A stretch of DNA of 64,000 nt from Diogma glabrata (taxonomy: Eukaryota > Arthropoda > Insecta > Diptera > Cylindrotomidae): the NCBI GenBank assembly GCA_963693315.1, contig OY856186.1, positions 459,853,360 through 459,917,359 of the forward strand, given 5' to 3'. Under the pieces are notes generated by a model. That model saw nothing but the letters and a program-made list of their open reading frames with translations, was not told the origin of the DNA and ran no database searches. Position numbers and translations under genes: made by a program. The first letter of the stretch is position 1. Each line of letters opens with the position of its first letter. Shown piece by piece: positions 33,770 through 44,900 of the stretch.

Positions 33770-34335
33770 TGATTTTGAATTGTGAAACAAATAACTTGTA
33801 AAAAACAAAATAGTCGAAAAAAACTCAAAAAAACACACCTTCATATTTTTCCCCTTTTTTCTCAAACAAATCGTCAAAACTCAAAATATATTATTTTTCG
33901 GTACATCTACTACTCAAGACCTTTTCAACGATATACATATTGCCCCATTTTTATTGTAGCAAATATTTTGAAATGGTACCACAATAATAGTGTTTACGTA
34001 TTTATATATAGATAATTGATTTTGAATTGTGAAAGAAATAACTAGAAAAAAACGAAGTAACCGAACAAAAAACTCAAAACAGCACACCTATCACATTTTC
34101 CCCTTTTTTCTCAAAAAATCGTCAAAATTCAAAAAAAAAAAATACCGAACAAAAAGCTCAAAAGAACACACCTATCATTTTTCTCAAAAAATCGTCAAAA
34201 TTCAAAAAAAAATATTTTTCGGCACATCTACTACTCAAAACCTTTCCAACTATATATACATATTGCCCCACTTTTGTTGTGGCAAATATTTTTAAATTGT
34301 ACCACAAAAATAGTGCTTACGTATTATATATAGAT
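33770..34335. repeat. Tandem duplication with an internal duplication
   Basis: 33770-34013 and 34014-34335 share TTGATTTTGAATTGTGAAA, TTTTCCCCTTTTTTCTCAAA, TTTTTCGGTACATCTACTAC, TATACATATTGCCCCA, GGTACCACAATAATAGTG and a TACGTAT...TATATAGATA end. The second unit is longer because a 65-bp piece (CGAACAAAAAACTCAAAA ... AAAATCGTCAAAATTC) is itself doubled (about 34061-34135 and 34145-34210). Confidence 0.75.
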
Positions 34336-36291
34336 ACATAGAGTGTGCATAAAATCTATTTATAAGATAACAACCATATTGAGTGATTTTCGGTTACAAA
34401 TAATATTACTTTGGCCTAACTGGCCTAACAGTTCGTTAACTATTAGGCTACCTCAACACAAAGCAGATAGGTATAACGAAGTAGGTATAACAAAACTAGA
34501 TAGGTATAACATAGATGACTTCGCTTAACAAGGAGTTAAGCAAATTAGAAATAGAACACGACCTCTCTACTTGAACGTAAAGTTAAATGTATAAGATAAT
34601 CCAGCACATTGAATGACCGATTTATCCATTATAGATAAAAGGGCTCCAAGAAACAACAAGATTGTATTGATGCGCAATCCAAAAAAGCAAGGAATGCTAT
34701 AGTAATTACAAGCACGTATAACACCAAGACTACTGGCGAAGCTAAAGAAGTAAGGCGTTTCCAAACAATAAGACGAATGAGAAGGTAACAGTAGCAAGGA
34801 ATAGGCCAGAAAATAGACATTTTAGACAATAGGCTTTTTATTAAACGTAAAGGGGGTGTTATGAGTTGAGATAAGAGGACGGCTTACTTTCAGCGGTATG
34901 TTATCTAAACTTATAAAGAATAAATCACCTGGTATTGATAAACATCCGAAATGATATTTAACAAAGGAGTTGGAAAATCACTTTTTAAATCGTGTTGATA
35001 TCATTTTAATAAAAAGGCAATCATCTAATTTGTGCAAATTACATAGCGTACTCTGTACAGTATCGTTTTATACACTCTGCTAGTCAAAGTTGATCCTTTT
35101 GCTTAACAAGTGTTAGGAGAATATTAATGAGGTTTCCATCAAGACCTTTTTCTCAAAACGGATTATTCGATTGTGTTGAGTAGAGCAGGCTGACATTTTT
35201 TGACAAAAATTTTGCAAAATATGCAAAGGCATAGCCTTACCTCTTTTTTTTTCGAAGAAAAGAGTTGTCTCAATTCTCGGCCAGTGACATATAAACTAAA
35301 AGGTGGGTTCAATACATTCCCGTGCTTAAGTTTGAGCTTAATTGGTTAGCGGGCTTATGAATAGCGTTTTGTATGTAAGGTTTTTGATTTTCGATTTATG
35401 GACAGTTTAACGTAGCAAACCTGGTATTTTGACTAATTTCGATTAAATGGATATCTAGAGATTCCTGCCAGCATATTTTTTCAATTTTTTTTGACAAAAA
35501 AAAAACTGATGTAAAAAGAAAAGTGTTTTATTAGGCCTATGGTTAAATATAGATCGTATTAACGGACCCTTACAAAAACAAACTAATCGAAACGGACAAT
35601 TCCTAAGATAAAGGCAGATGATAGACAGTAAAGATAAAGATCTGATAACAATTTTGAAATCAGAAAGTTCCGCCTAATACCATAAATTATTCTATTCGCT
35701 TCAAAATGTTAAGTTTTGGCGCATGTTACACGCTAAAGTGAAGTCCAGAAAGATAAAAAGATGCACCTATGTAAATGTCAAAACGTTGACCAAACCGAAA
35801 GGTAGACCAAAAATGAAGGTCAAAATCTCGAAAAACTCAAGTTTACAGAAAGTCACTACGAGTTTTGGATTTAGTTTAAACGGATTTAGTTTAAAATCCT
35901 ATCAATCATCCAAAGAGAAATAAAAATTATTGGTGTAAATAGAATCTGCAATTTAATTAAATTTATAAGTTATGATCATTTTGTTATTTTCTTATGTTGC
36001 AAGTTTTAAAAATACAATTTATTAATCGAATCTGATCAATCTGATCACTCTCTGAATCAGATAAAATTGTATTTCTAGATTTTTGTGACATTTCCTCATT
36101 GTAATTTTTTTAATACGTTTTCTTTTGTGTTAGTTTGTTTTTATTATTTTACAAAGGCATTGAACCTTAATACGAAAGAAAGTACAACAATTTGATGAAG
36201 ACGGGATTATAAAAAATTTTAACTGATTAATTTCTAAATACATATGTTATGATTAAATAATAATTTTTTTTGTGGGTTAATTTAGATAAAT
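34336..36291. other. No gene recognised
   Basis: A weak RT-like phrase (LIKNKSPGIDKHP) occurs on the plus strand near 34910-34950, which may be the last trace of a LINE. The plus-strand frame at 35723-35923 is basic with KPKGRPKMK (AT-hook-like) but has no splice or start support. Confidence 0.3.
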
Positions 36292-36489
36292 TTATTTTAT
36301 ATAAAGAAAATCACAATATGGATGTTGTTTAATGTCTAGTGTTGGATTATTCATTTCATGATAACTTTGGTCGTCGCTTTGAAATGTTTCTAAGAACCGT
36401 TTGCAATTTTTAAATGAATCTATATTTGACTCTACACTCGTAAAAGTTTCTTTGATTATAGTTCTACCGCCCAACGGTTGAATAATCAT
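36292..36489 (-). CDS. Possible coding or terminal-exon frame, unknown protein
   Basis: A 65-codon minus-strand frame with balanced composition: [20 protein letters not shown] ... [18 protein letters not shown]. This is unlike the low-complexity frames around it. It begins right beside the (TA)n run, so any upstream exon or promoter would be interrupted by it. No domain recognised. It could be a pseudogene piece. Confidence 0.25.
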   Translation of the reverse strand: MIIQPLGGRTIIKETFTSVESNIDSFKNCKRFLETFQSDDQSYHEMNNPTLDIKQHPYCDFLYIK

Positions 36490-36492
36490 AGA

Positions 36493-37573
<1,081 letters not shown>

Positions 37574-37992
37574 AGTTTTTTTAATAACATGTGTTGTATA
37601 GTAGGATTTACGGATTAATTAAACTAGGGGTAAACCTAAACAATTAATCCTATTACATACAAAATATGGCACAGCCAATATGTCATGCCATGATAGAGAA
37701 AAACAAAATAAGTTTTGAAAAATTGCAGGAACAAAACCAAAATGGGTTTGCCAATAATCAAACTAGTGGCATATTCCTTGATCATGTGACACACTGTCTT
37801 TCTCAACAAATAAAGCCCACACATATAGAGTTAAAAGAAGGTTTGTTTCTTTGAGCAAGTAATAACGTGCATCATAAAGGAATGCTCCATAGCTAAGATT
37901 GAGGGTGCTATCGTTGACTGAATAGAGTTCATCTGCCAGCACCCTTAAGATATCAATAGAAAAGACTGGAGAACGCGGGGTTGTCACATCTG
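37574..37992 (-). mobile_element. SINE-like element copy 1, partly deleted tail
   Basis: Minus-strand element. Body 37992-37660 matches the copies at 53.5 and 56.4 kb: GGTGCTGGCAGATGAACTCT, TCAACGATAGCACCCTCAATC, GTGTGTCACATGATCAAGGA. The 3' end at 37610-37574 is GTAAATCCTACTATACAACA, then CATGTTATTAAAAAAA. The middle of the shared tail is missing. Body frames read VLADELYSVNDSTLNLS. Confidence 0.75.
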
Positions 37993-37999
37993 TAGGTCA

Positions 38000-38639
38000 A
38001 AAATAAAATAATTTTTTTATTTTTGACCGACGGTCCGTATTTACGGACTTTATTTACTTTTTTATTTTAGAACTTGCGATTTTCATAAATAAGCGATGAA
38101 AAAGTAATATTAAATTATTACCATAAATTGAAAAGGAAAATAGGTATGTCAATTTGGATTTCAAAATAAAAAAAAATTAAAAACACACTTTTATTGAAAA
38201 CGAACTAAAAACAAAAAATAAATTTTGCATTGCACACGATGTTCCAAAGAAGGAAAAGTTATATTCAAACATTATATCCTTTTAGGAGATAATTAATTCC
38301 TTAACCTCACTATTTGTGAATTTCGAAAGTTTGTAGGGATATTTTACCCCGTACAATCCTAATTCACTTGTGCAGTTATTATTGACTGTTTCCAATCAAT
38401 TTGAAATCAATTTTACGACAAATATACATGCGCTCTGTGTGTTTTTATTAGTAATGGAGCATGTTGACCTTCCGTTCAATTTTCAAACTATCTAAATTGA
38501 TTAGCTAGAATGCTAATGATCTCTGTTATTCATATTTCCCAAATGGAAAAATTAAAATAGGCTTCTTCTATTCTCATTACGACTCTTTGAAATTATTCTT
38601 ACTAATTCAACAAAATGTACGCACGCAAGCTTTTTTATA
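38000..38639. other. AT-rich DNA, possible Helitron body
   Basis: No frame or repeat recognised. It lies just upstream of a Helitron-type 3' end, but no 5' TC terminus could be fixed. Confidence 0.25.
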
Positions 38640-38669
38640 GGCGTAGCAACGTACGCCGGGTCCTGCTAG
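38640..38669 (+). mobile_element. Helitron-type 3' terminus
   Basis: A perfect 6-bp hairpin (GGCGTA ... TACGCC, loop GCAACG, 38640-38657), then eight bases (GGGTCCTG) and the terminal CTAG (38666-38669) followed by T. A short GC-rich hairpin just before CTRR, with insertion before T, is the standard Helitron 3' end. No helicase or Rep frame is seen, so it would be non-autonomous. Confidence 0.45.
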
Positions 38670-38698
38670 TTTTTTAATAAAAACAACTTTTATCTCTA

Positions 38699-38800
38699 AA
38701 CGTGTTTCGGTTGGGATTCGAACTCATAACCTTATCAATGCCAACTAGGTTCTAATCTTTTGGCAGACACGCTATCAACTGCCCCAACGGCGTCGATGGC
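38699..38800 (-). repeat. tRNA-like segment (best of five)
   Basis: Minus strand: GCCGTTGGGGCAGTTGATAG, then CGTGTCTGCC (A-box region), and GTTATGAGTTCGAATCCCAACCGA (B-box GTTCGAATCCC). GTTGG near the 5' end can pair with CCAAC near the 3' end, as an acceptor stem would. The variable region is long and the T-stem is mismatched. Probably a tRNA pseudogene or a class II-like tRNA relic. Confidence 0.4.
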
Positions 38801-39300
38801 TAGAAACAACATAATTACGATGTTATATCTCTTTTTTTCTTAATGAAAAACTTTTTGTCATACTTCACGGGCAACAAAGTTAGTTTATTATATAGGTTTA
38901 ATTCGCCTTTCTACGAATCCAAACCCCTGTTATTTTGTGTTTTCCTAACTTTTTTAGTATAAACTTTTTTTCTCAAACTTACAACAAGAAAGTATTAGTG
39001 GAACTTTCTGAATTTGGGCTTAATTTTTTCCAAATGTTGTCGTTGCTTTCAGCGACTGTAAAAAAAAAATTGTGCAACAAAATATTAATATTTTTTCTAA
39101 AATTTATGTAGAACCATTGAATAAATATATAAGGAAGATGTGAATTTAATTACGTGTGGCTACACGAATATTTTTTGAAGTATGTGATTTGTATATCTGT
39201 GCTTTCTTCATCCATGACATTTGACACATTCCGTTTTGTATTTTAAAATAAAATCATAGTTTTTATCCAAAATTTTACTTTATTCAAATTAAACTAAATT
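38801..39300. other. AT-rich DNA, nothing recognised
   Basis: No ORF or repeat noticed before the Penelope-like element begins. Confidence 0.3.
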
Positions 39301-39371
39301 TACAAAATTAATTAAAAATATTTTATTGTTTTTAGCCAATTATTATTATTTTTATTTAAATTTACCCAACG

Positions 39372-39403
39372 TTTCGAATAAATTTCTTATTCATTGTCAA
39401 GGG
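39372..39403 (-). ncRNA. Degenerate hammerhead-like motif of the Penelope 3' region (main copy)
   Basis: Minus strand: CTTGACAATGAATAAGAAAT then TTATTCGAAACGTTGGG. GAATAA/TTATTC forms stem II, followed by intact GAAAC. The first box is altered (CTTGACAAT in place of CTGATGA). PLE terminal repeats are known to carry hammerhead motifs with the same GAAACGTTGG ending; this one is probably inactive. Confidence 0.5.
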
Positions 39404-39615
39404 TTTTTTTAAATTAGACAAAAAATAAATCGAAATGAAAAAACAAACATATTCAAATGACTTTTTGTTTAAAAGTTATTTGATGAAAAAATTTTTGAAA
39501 AAATGAAAATTGAAATGATGATAATTTGAAATTAATTTTCTAAAATAATGCTGTCATATGATGATTCTAAATACATTGTGTCGTCTTGTTTATTTAAATT
39601 TCTTCATTTTTTAAT

Positions 39616-39960
39616 TTAGATCATTTCTAAAATACTTCTTTTTCGGTAATTTGATTCTTTCGAAATTATTTTTACGTTATTCATATTTATTTGGTGATTT
39701 GTATTCTTTAGGTGACTAGATAAAACACTTTTGTTTAGACTGTTATTGGGTTTTCTAGCATCATAAACATGTTGGTTAATTCTTTTATAAAGGTGTTGTT
39801 TTGTTTGAGCAATATAATTTTCTCCACAATCACATGAAACTTTATAAATAACGTTTGTTTCAAAATCAATAGGTATAAGGTCTTTTAATTTTGTAAATAA
39901 TAAAAATTTTAAATTACGACGACTTCTGCCAAACACTTTAACATTGTACTTAGCCATCAT
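39616..39960 (-). CDS. GIY-YIG endonuclease domain of the Penelope-like element
   Basis: The 114-codon frame holds NVIYKVSCDCGENYIAQTKQ, LYKRINQHV, then SVLSSHLKNTNHQIN and SKESNYRKRSILEMI. This is the PLE-type GIY-YIG nuclease: VIYKVSC...YIAQTKQ takes the GIY...YIG place, with the conserved Arg (LYKRI), the H of SHL, and the Glu of the final RSILE motif. The CDCG pair is the zinc-like CCH insertion typical of PLEs. It follows the RT in the normal order; the linker between them (about 40117-39961) is frame-broken. Confidence 0.88.
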   Translation of the reverse strand: MMAKYNVKVFGRSRRNLKFLLFTKLKDLIPIDFETNVIYKVSCDCGENYIAQTKQHLYKRINQHVYDARKPNNSLNKSVLSSHLKNTNHQINMNNVKIISKESNYRKRSILEMI

Positions 39961-40117
39961 GCGATTCGTTGGATGATATAATTGGCTAATGTAAGGGATT
40001 GGTACAATTTTGTTTCTTCAATTGGTTGTGCTAGTTCATTGCCATGTATAAATTTATTGTGTGTTTTATAAAAACACACAAATTTAATAGGATATTCGTT
40101 TAATTGTAATATATTTC

Positions 40118-41032
40118 TTAGTAATTTAAAATTTTGTTTATGGATAGCTTTAAAATTTTTTCGGCAAGTAAACTAATTGTATTTTTCTTATATGATAACG
40201 GTAACCACGATTTAAAATTTAAATATCTTCCAGACCAATTATTTTTGTGGAACCAATCAAAATTTAAAGATCCATCACCATTATGATGTATAGTAACATC
40301 AAGAAATGAAATTTTGTGATTATCCTCAATTTCACTAGTGAATTTTATATGATTATTATAATTATTGAATTTCGTTAAAAAACTATCAATTTGATCACGA
40401 GGCACAGCTGTTATAATGTCATCAACAAATCGGCAAAAAAATGAAATTTCAAAATCAACACCTTTCAAGACTTCAGTTTCAATATATTCCATCACTAAAT
40501 TGGCTGCTGATGGACTAACAGGAGAGCCCATTGGAAATCCAAAAATTTGCTTGTATTGAATATTGTTAAAACTGAATACGCAGTTATTCATCACTAATTT
40601 AATAGCTTCAATGAATTGTATTTGTGTAAGTTTTATGTTTGAATTCTTTTTAATATCTTTCCAACAATTCTTTATACATCGTATAACCATATTTGTATCA
40701 ACGTTTGTAAAAAGCGAGACTACATCTAGAGAAATAAGCACATAATTTTCTGGTAAGCTAATACCTTTAAATTTATTCTTAAATTCTTCAGAATTTTTAT
40801 TGAAGAGAATGAGTAACCAACAGTTTTGTTTAAATGTTGAAGAAAGATATGACGATAAATTGTATAACGGAGTGTTTATTGAGCTGACAATTGGTCGCAA
40901 TGGTACATCAACCTTATGTATTTTTGGTAATCCATAAATATGTGCGTGGTACTCATTATAATTACTTAATGTTTTGCCTAAATAAACGTCAGTTCGACCT
41001 TCATTTACCCATTTCATCACCATCTCATTCAA
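40118..41032 (-). CDS. Penelope-type reverse transcriptase, N-terminally truncated
   Basis: A 304-codon uninterrupted frame with the PLE signatures in order: IYGLPKIHKVDVPLRPIVSS (residues about 32-51), ISLDVVSLFTNVD (about 98-110, with the first catalytic Asp), FGFPMGSPVSPSAANLVMEY (about 164-183), CRFVDDII (about 201-208, catalytic FVDD), KISFLDVTIHHNGDG and KNNWSGRYLNFKSWLP near the end. Complete PLE RTs are about twice as long upstream. Frame-shifted N-terminal traces (LQQDFTTYQ-like) run to about 41083, where the head-to-head junction lies. It copies RNA into DNA, with telomerase-like relationships. Confidence 0.93.
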   Translation of the reverse strand: MNEMVMKWVNEGRTDVYLGKTLSNYNEYHAHIYGLPKIHKVDVPLRPIVSSINTPLYNLSSYLSSTFKQNCWLLILFNKNSEEFKNKFKGISLPENYVLISLDVVSLFTNVDTNMVIRCIKNCWKDIKKNSNIKLTQIQFIEAIKLVMNNCVFSFNNIQYKQIFGFPMGSPVSPSAANLVMEYIETEVLKGVDFEISFFCRFVDDIITAVPRDQIDSFLTKFNNYNNHIKFTSEIEDNHKISFLDVTIHHNGDGSLNFDWFHKNNWSGRYLNFKSWLPLSYKKNTISLLAEKILKLSINKILNY

Positions 41033-41087
41033 TTTGTAATGTTGTTAAACTTGGCATTATTTGGTATGTTGTAAAATCTTGTTGAAG

Positions 41088-41335
41088 AGTTTCCATGTGA
41101 TTGTGGAGAAAATTATATTGCTCAAACAAAACAACACCTTTATAAAAGAATTAATCAATATGTTTATGATTGTAGAAAACCCAATAATAGTCTAAACAAA
41201 AGTGCTTTATCTAATCACCTAAAGAATACAAATCACGTAATAAATATGAATAACGTAAAAATAATTTCGAAAGAATCAAATTACCGAAAAAGAAGTATTT
41301 TAGAAATGATCCAAATTAAAAAAATGTAGAAATTT
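41088..41335 (+). pseudogene. Partial GIY-YIG fragment in the inverted Penelope copy
   Basis: The plus strand repeats the C-terminal two-thirds of the nuclease: CDCGENYIAQTKQHLYKRIN, RKPNNSLNKSALSNHLKN, then KESNYRKRSILEMI. It begins abruptly at the CDCG block. Substitutions against the main copy (QYVYDC for QHVYDA, IKKM at the end) show the two arms have diverged, so it is not an assembly echo. Confidence 0.85.
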
Positions 41336-41528
41336 AAATAAACAAGGCGACACAATGTATTTAGAATCATCATATGACAGCATTATTTTAGAAAATTAAT
41401 TTCAAAATATCATCATTTCAATTTCATTTTTTCAAAATTTTTTTCATCAAATCACTTTTTAAAAATGTGTCATTTGAATATGTTTGCTTTTTCATTTCGA
41501 TTTATTTTTTGTCTAATTTAAAAAAACT

Positions 41529-41568
41529 CTTGACAATGAATAAGAAATTTATTCGTAACGTTGGGTAA
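41529..41568 (+). ncRNA. Degenerate hammerhead-like motif (inverted Penelope copy)
   Basis: CTCTTGACAATGAATAAGAA then TTTATTCGTAACGTTGGGTA. Same layout as the main copy, but the essential GAAAC is GTAAC here, so this one should be dead. Confidence 0.5.
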
Positions 41569-41628
41569 ATTTAAATAAAAATAATAATAATTGGCTAAAA
41601 ACAATAAAATTTTTTTAATTAATTAACA

Positions 41629-41810
41629 AAGCCAAATAAAAACATTACATAAATTTATAAAAATTAAAGTTCAAATTAATGTTTTACAAAACAATAATTT
41701 GTATTTGTGTTATAATTTATTCATAAAAATAAAGAATTGCATTAGAATATACTTATTAGAATATACAATACTTTAGATTTATGTTTCATAAATTTTGAAG
41801 ACGATTTTAT
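41629..41810. other. Short AT-rich spacer
   Basis: Unremarkable A/T-rich sequence between the Penelope arm and the next LINE. Confidence 0.3.
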
Positions 41811-41829
41811 TTTCAGAGAAGTATCTGAC

Positions 41830-42475
41830 TCGGAACATCTATTTAAGAAATCAAATCAATCCCAAAGGGTTGACTTTAGAATATAATTGCGGAGATTTTG
41901 ATCCTTCATATAATAATAGTTCCGTATCATTAAATTTCGAAGCTGCTGACTACACTAGCATCAATAATTATTTTCAATCGATTGACTGGACTTTTCTTTG
42001 CTTAGAAAGAGACATAAATATTATTGTGGAGAAATTTTACAACACCTTGTTTTATGCTATTGACAAATTCGTGCCGAAAAAGTTAAATAAAACTAACAAT
42101 GAGCCATGGATCAATAAACATCTGAAAAACTTAAGAAACAAAAGAAACAGAGCCTATAAATGGTACAAAAAATTTAACGACCAACGATCCAAAGAGTTAT
42201 ACGAATCTTTATCTAATTCTTTTAAAGAAAAAACTTCAAAAAATCGGCATTAAAATTTTGAAAGACCCTAGAGAATTTTTTAATTTCGTTAACACTAAAC
42301 GGAAATGCAAGGGTTTACCAGTGAAAAGGCATCTTAACGGTTCTATGGCCCAGGACCCTAAAAGTATTTCCAATTTATTTAAAGATTTTTTTCAAGACGT
42401 CTATGTGGTGGATAATAATGACGAAACTGATATACATTCAACGAACGGAGATGCTACTGTCACATTAGAAAATAT
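41830..42475 (+). pseudogene. LINE ORF2, linker and RT start
   Basis: Reads YLTRNIYLRNQINPKGLTLE, SIDWTFLCLERDINIIVEKF and NNEPWINKHLKNLRNKRNRA, then YKWYKKF. This is the usual W...(K/R)-rich linker between endonuclease and RT. A single-base frame change near 42250 leads to DPREFFNFVNTKRKCKGLPV. The frame is then cut at LENI by the TIR insertion. Confidence 0.85.
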
Positions 42476-42476
42476 A

Positions 42477-43605
42477 CACCGAGAAAAAAAAATATTTAGT
42501 TGTAATAAAAATGGTGATTAATATTAATAAATTGGTAGTTAAAAATGACTAACTACGTCCGTAGTTAAATTTAGTTGTTTTAAATACACAAGGGTAGTAA
42601 TATGTACAAAACTCTGTGTTGAAAAGTAATAAACATTTTTATTATTTTAAATACAAAATTTTGTAAAACTTGTCTTCCTGGTAGTAATTTTAAATACGAA
42701 AAATATTGAAAATTTTAAGCCGTAATTGACTTTACTATGTACCGTTGTATAAATTAAAAGTTCTAGATAGTTTTTTTTAATACGATGGTAGTATAAACAA
42801 TTGTTGAGATCACTAGTTTTCACAACCATATACAATATCGTAGTAGTTATAAAAATAACAAATAGTGTTTTGTATTGCCTACTGGTAGTCATTTCAACTA
42901 TATGGAAAGTAGTAAAAACAATAACTTTTTTTGTCAAAATTAATTATTTATTTATTTTTGTACAAAAAAGTTATAAAAATATTCCATAATCTAACTACAC
43001 TTTACCTGATATCCAGTAAGATCTCTAATAAAAGTTTTGATGTTGTTATTTACAACACCAAGTAATGTATTAATATTGTACAAATGAGTTTGTACAAAAG
43101 TCCATTTGTTCACGATCACATTTATTAATTTTACATTGATAAGTATTAATTTTTTCATTAAAATGATTATATTTGAAATGATTCATAATCATTTTCTAAA
43201 TTAATTCTACATTTAAAACACTATTAGATTGTTTATTAGCCATTTTCCACGTTTAAACTCAAATTTTACATAACCTTGTTTTAGAAAAATTTGGTACAAC
43301 CAGAGAAAACATTAATAATCTATAATGCAGTTGTATTAACTATATTTTGTAATAAAAATTGTAACACCATTATTGGTTTATCATTTTAGGTATTAGTTGT
43401 TACTACTAAGTTTTAGTTAAAATAATTAGATTTAATAACTATTTATTTTCACTATTTTTTATATTAAGAACAAATGCCTCAATCATTAAAATTAGTACGC
43501 GTAATCAAATTTACTACCGACTTTTTTAAATTTTACAACTTAAAGGACAGTTGTAAGTTGAACAACAGCGTAGTTAACTTTTTACTTCGCGTTTTTTTCT
43601 CGGTG
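42477..43605. mobile_element. Non-autonomous DNA transposon, TA target duplication, 1,129 bp
   Basis: Begins CACCGAGAAAAAAA and ends TTTTTTTCTCGGTG, flanked by TA at 42475-42476 and 43606-43607. Removing it and one TA puts the LINE RT frame back in register (LENI joins VITEEDIISGL), which fixes both ends to the base. The terminal repeats are only about 14 bp. No transposase frame inside. The TA duplication fits Tc1/mariner-type or other TA-targeting superfamilies; the superfamily is not settled. Within it, GTAGT-containing short phrases recur (GGTAGTAAT, GGTAGTTAA, GGTAGTCAT). Confidence 0.88.
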
Positions 43606-43607
43606 TA

Positions 43608-44900
43608 GTAATAACGGAGGAAGATATTATATCTGGTTTGCATACCCTAAATCAAGACAAAGGAGCTGGTCCTGACAAAATTTCTAATTATTTTTTACAA
43701 AAATGTACAGTTAGTTTGTCAAAACCATTATGTTTCTTATTCAATAAATCTCTCGATTCTGGTATATTTCCATCTGAATGGAAATCATCTTTTTTAACAG
43801 CTATATTAAAAAATGGTAGTAGAATCGATATAAAAAATTATAGAGGTATAGCTATTCTTTCTGCAATTCCAAAGTTTTTCGAAATGTTAGTTTGTGGTAA
43901 AATGTCGGCTTACGTTTTACCCAAATTAAACGAAAAACAACATGGATTTTCTAATTTAGCAATCTATACGTCCGATATTTTACTTAACATGGAATCAGGT
44001 TATCAAATTGACGCTGTTTACACAGATTTTAGTAAAGCATTTGACAGAGTTGACCACAAGATTCTCTTTCAAAAACTTTATAACATAGGTATTAGAGGTC
44101 GCTTGCTGAAGTGCGTTGTATCTTACTTAACCCAAAGAACCCAGCAAGTTAAAATTCTAGGAACATTATCAAATACTATTTACGCTACCTCTGGAGTTCC
44201 TCAAGGCAGCCATCTAGGGCCTCTTCTGTTCAATATATTTATTGCTGATTTATCAGAAACTTTGAGTGATGTTAAGCATCTCTTCTATGCTGATGATCTT
44301 AAAATTTATCATACTATAAAAAATCATTTCGATTCTCAGTTCCTTCAAAACAAAATCGCTTCGCTTGAGAATTGGTGCTTACTAAACAAACTTGAATTAA
44401 ACATAGACAAATGCTCAGTGATATCCTTTCATCGTAAGAAAAATCCCGAATACTACACGTATTCTCTGAATGAAAGAACACTAACTCGAGTATGTACAGT
44501 GCGTGATCTTGGTGTAGTTCTCGATGCACAGCTAACTTATAGAGAGCACTATGACTCATCTATAGCGAAAGCGCGAAAAATGTTAAGTTTTATAAAAAGA
44601 AGATCAACGGAATTTGATAATTTTATGGTAACTAAATCACTTTACTGTTCATTAGTTCAAACCATTCTTGAGTACGGAGCAGTCATCTGGGCACCATTTC
44701 AGAAAATTCACTGCACTTCAATTGAATCTGTTCAAAAGCAGTTTTTACTCTTTGCTCTTAGACACGTTTACGATCCACGCGATTTTACCAATTTGCCGCA
44801 CTATACTGATAGACTCAAATTACTTAACTTGAACTCCCTAGCTGATCGTCGTGATATGTTATCAGCTAGTTTTATATATGATATTTACACCACAATATAA
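43608..44900 (+). CDS. LINE reverse transcriptase, main part
   Basis: From the insertion site the frame runs uninterrupted for about 425 codons: GLHTLNQDKGAGPDKISNYF, IDIKNYRGIAILSAIPKFFE, EKQHGF, YTDFSKAFDRVDHKIL (first catalytic Asp), TSGVPQGSHLGPLLFNIFI, LFYADDLKIY (catalytic YADD), LNIDKCSVISFHRK, VRDLGVVLDAQLTYREHY, and VQTILEYGAVIWAP in the C-terminal domain. Every RT block is present and the catalytic residues are intact. A frameshift near 44890 moves the C-terminus (RHSSYLKEVKHRTDYGNNEP ... FKNRIKKCCI) into another frame up to about 45113. Confidence 0.93.
   Translation, partial: VITEEDIISGLHTLNQDKGAGPDKISNYFLQKCTVSLSKPLCFLFNKSLDSGIFPSEWKSSFLTAILKNGSRIDIKNYRGIAILSAIPKFFEMLVCGKMSAYVLPKLNEKQHGFSNLAIYTSDILLNMESGYQIDAVYTDFSKAFDRVDHKILFQKLYNIGIRGRLLKCVVSYLTQRTQQVKILGTLSNTIYATSGVPQGSHLGPLLFNIFIADLSETLSDVKHLFYADDLKIYHTIKNHFDSQFLQNKIASLENWCLLNKLELNIDKCSVISFHRKKNPEYYTYSLNERTLTRVCTVRDLGVVLDAQLTYREHYDSSIAKARKMLSFIKRRSTEFDNFMVTKSLYCSLVQTILEYGAVIWAPFQKIHCTSIESVQKQFLLFALRHVYDPRDFTNLPHYTDRLKLLNLNSLADRRDMLSASFIYDIYTTI

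Larger units (their letters stand above)
39301..41628. mobile_element. Penelope-like element, main copy joined head-to-head to an inverted partial copy
   Basis: The main copy runs on the minus strand (41087 to 39301): RT (from about 41083), GIY-YIG endonuclease (39960-39616) and a 3' terminal segment with a hammerhead-like motif. The inverted partial copy runs on the plus strand (41088-41628) and repeats only the end of the endonuclease plus the same 3' terminal segment. The arms (39301-39846 and 41088-41628) match at most positions. The main copy lacks the N-terminal part of RT. This head-to-head arrangement of a truncated copy is well known for Penelope elements. Confidence 0.9.

Noticed and set aside
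34890..34960. LINE RT relic (NKSPGID-like phrase)
   Set aside because: One short phrase with stops on both sides; not enough to call.
35723..35923. Basic frame with KPKGRPKMK as an AT-hook protein
   Set aside because: A single short basic phrase in A-rich DNA; no start context, splice sites or homologue.
38699..38800. Functional tRNA gene
   Set aside because: The acceptor and T stems have mismatches and the variable region is too irregular; kept only as tRNA-like.
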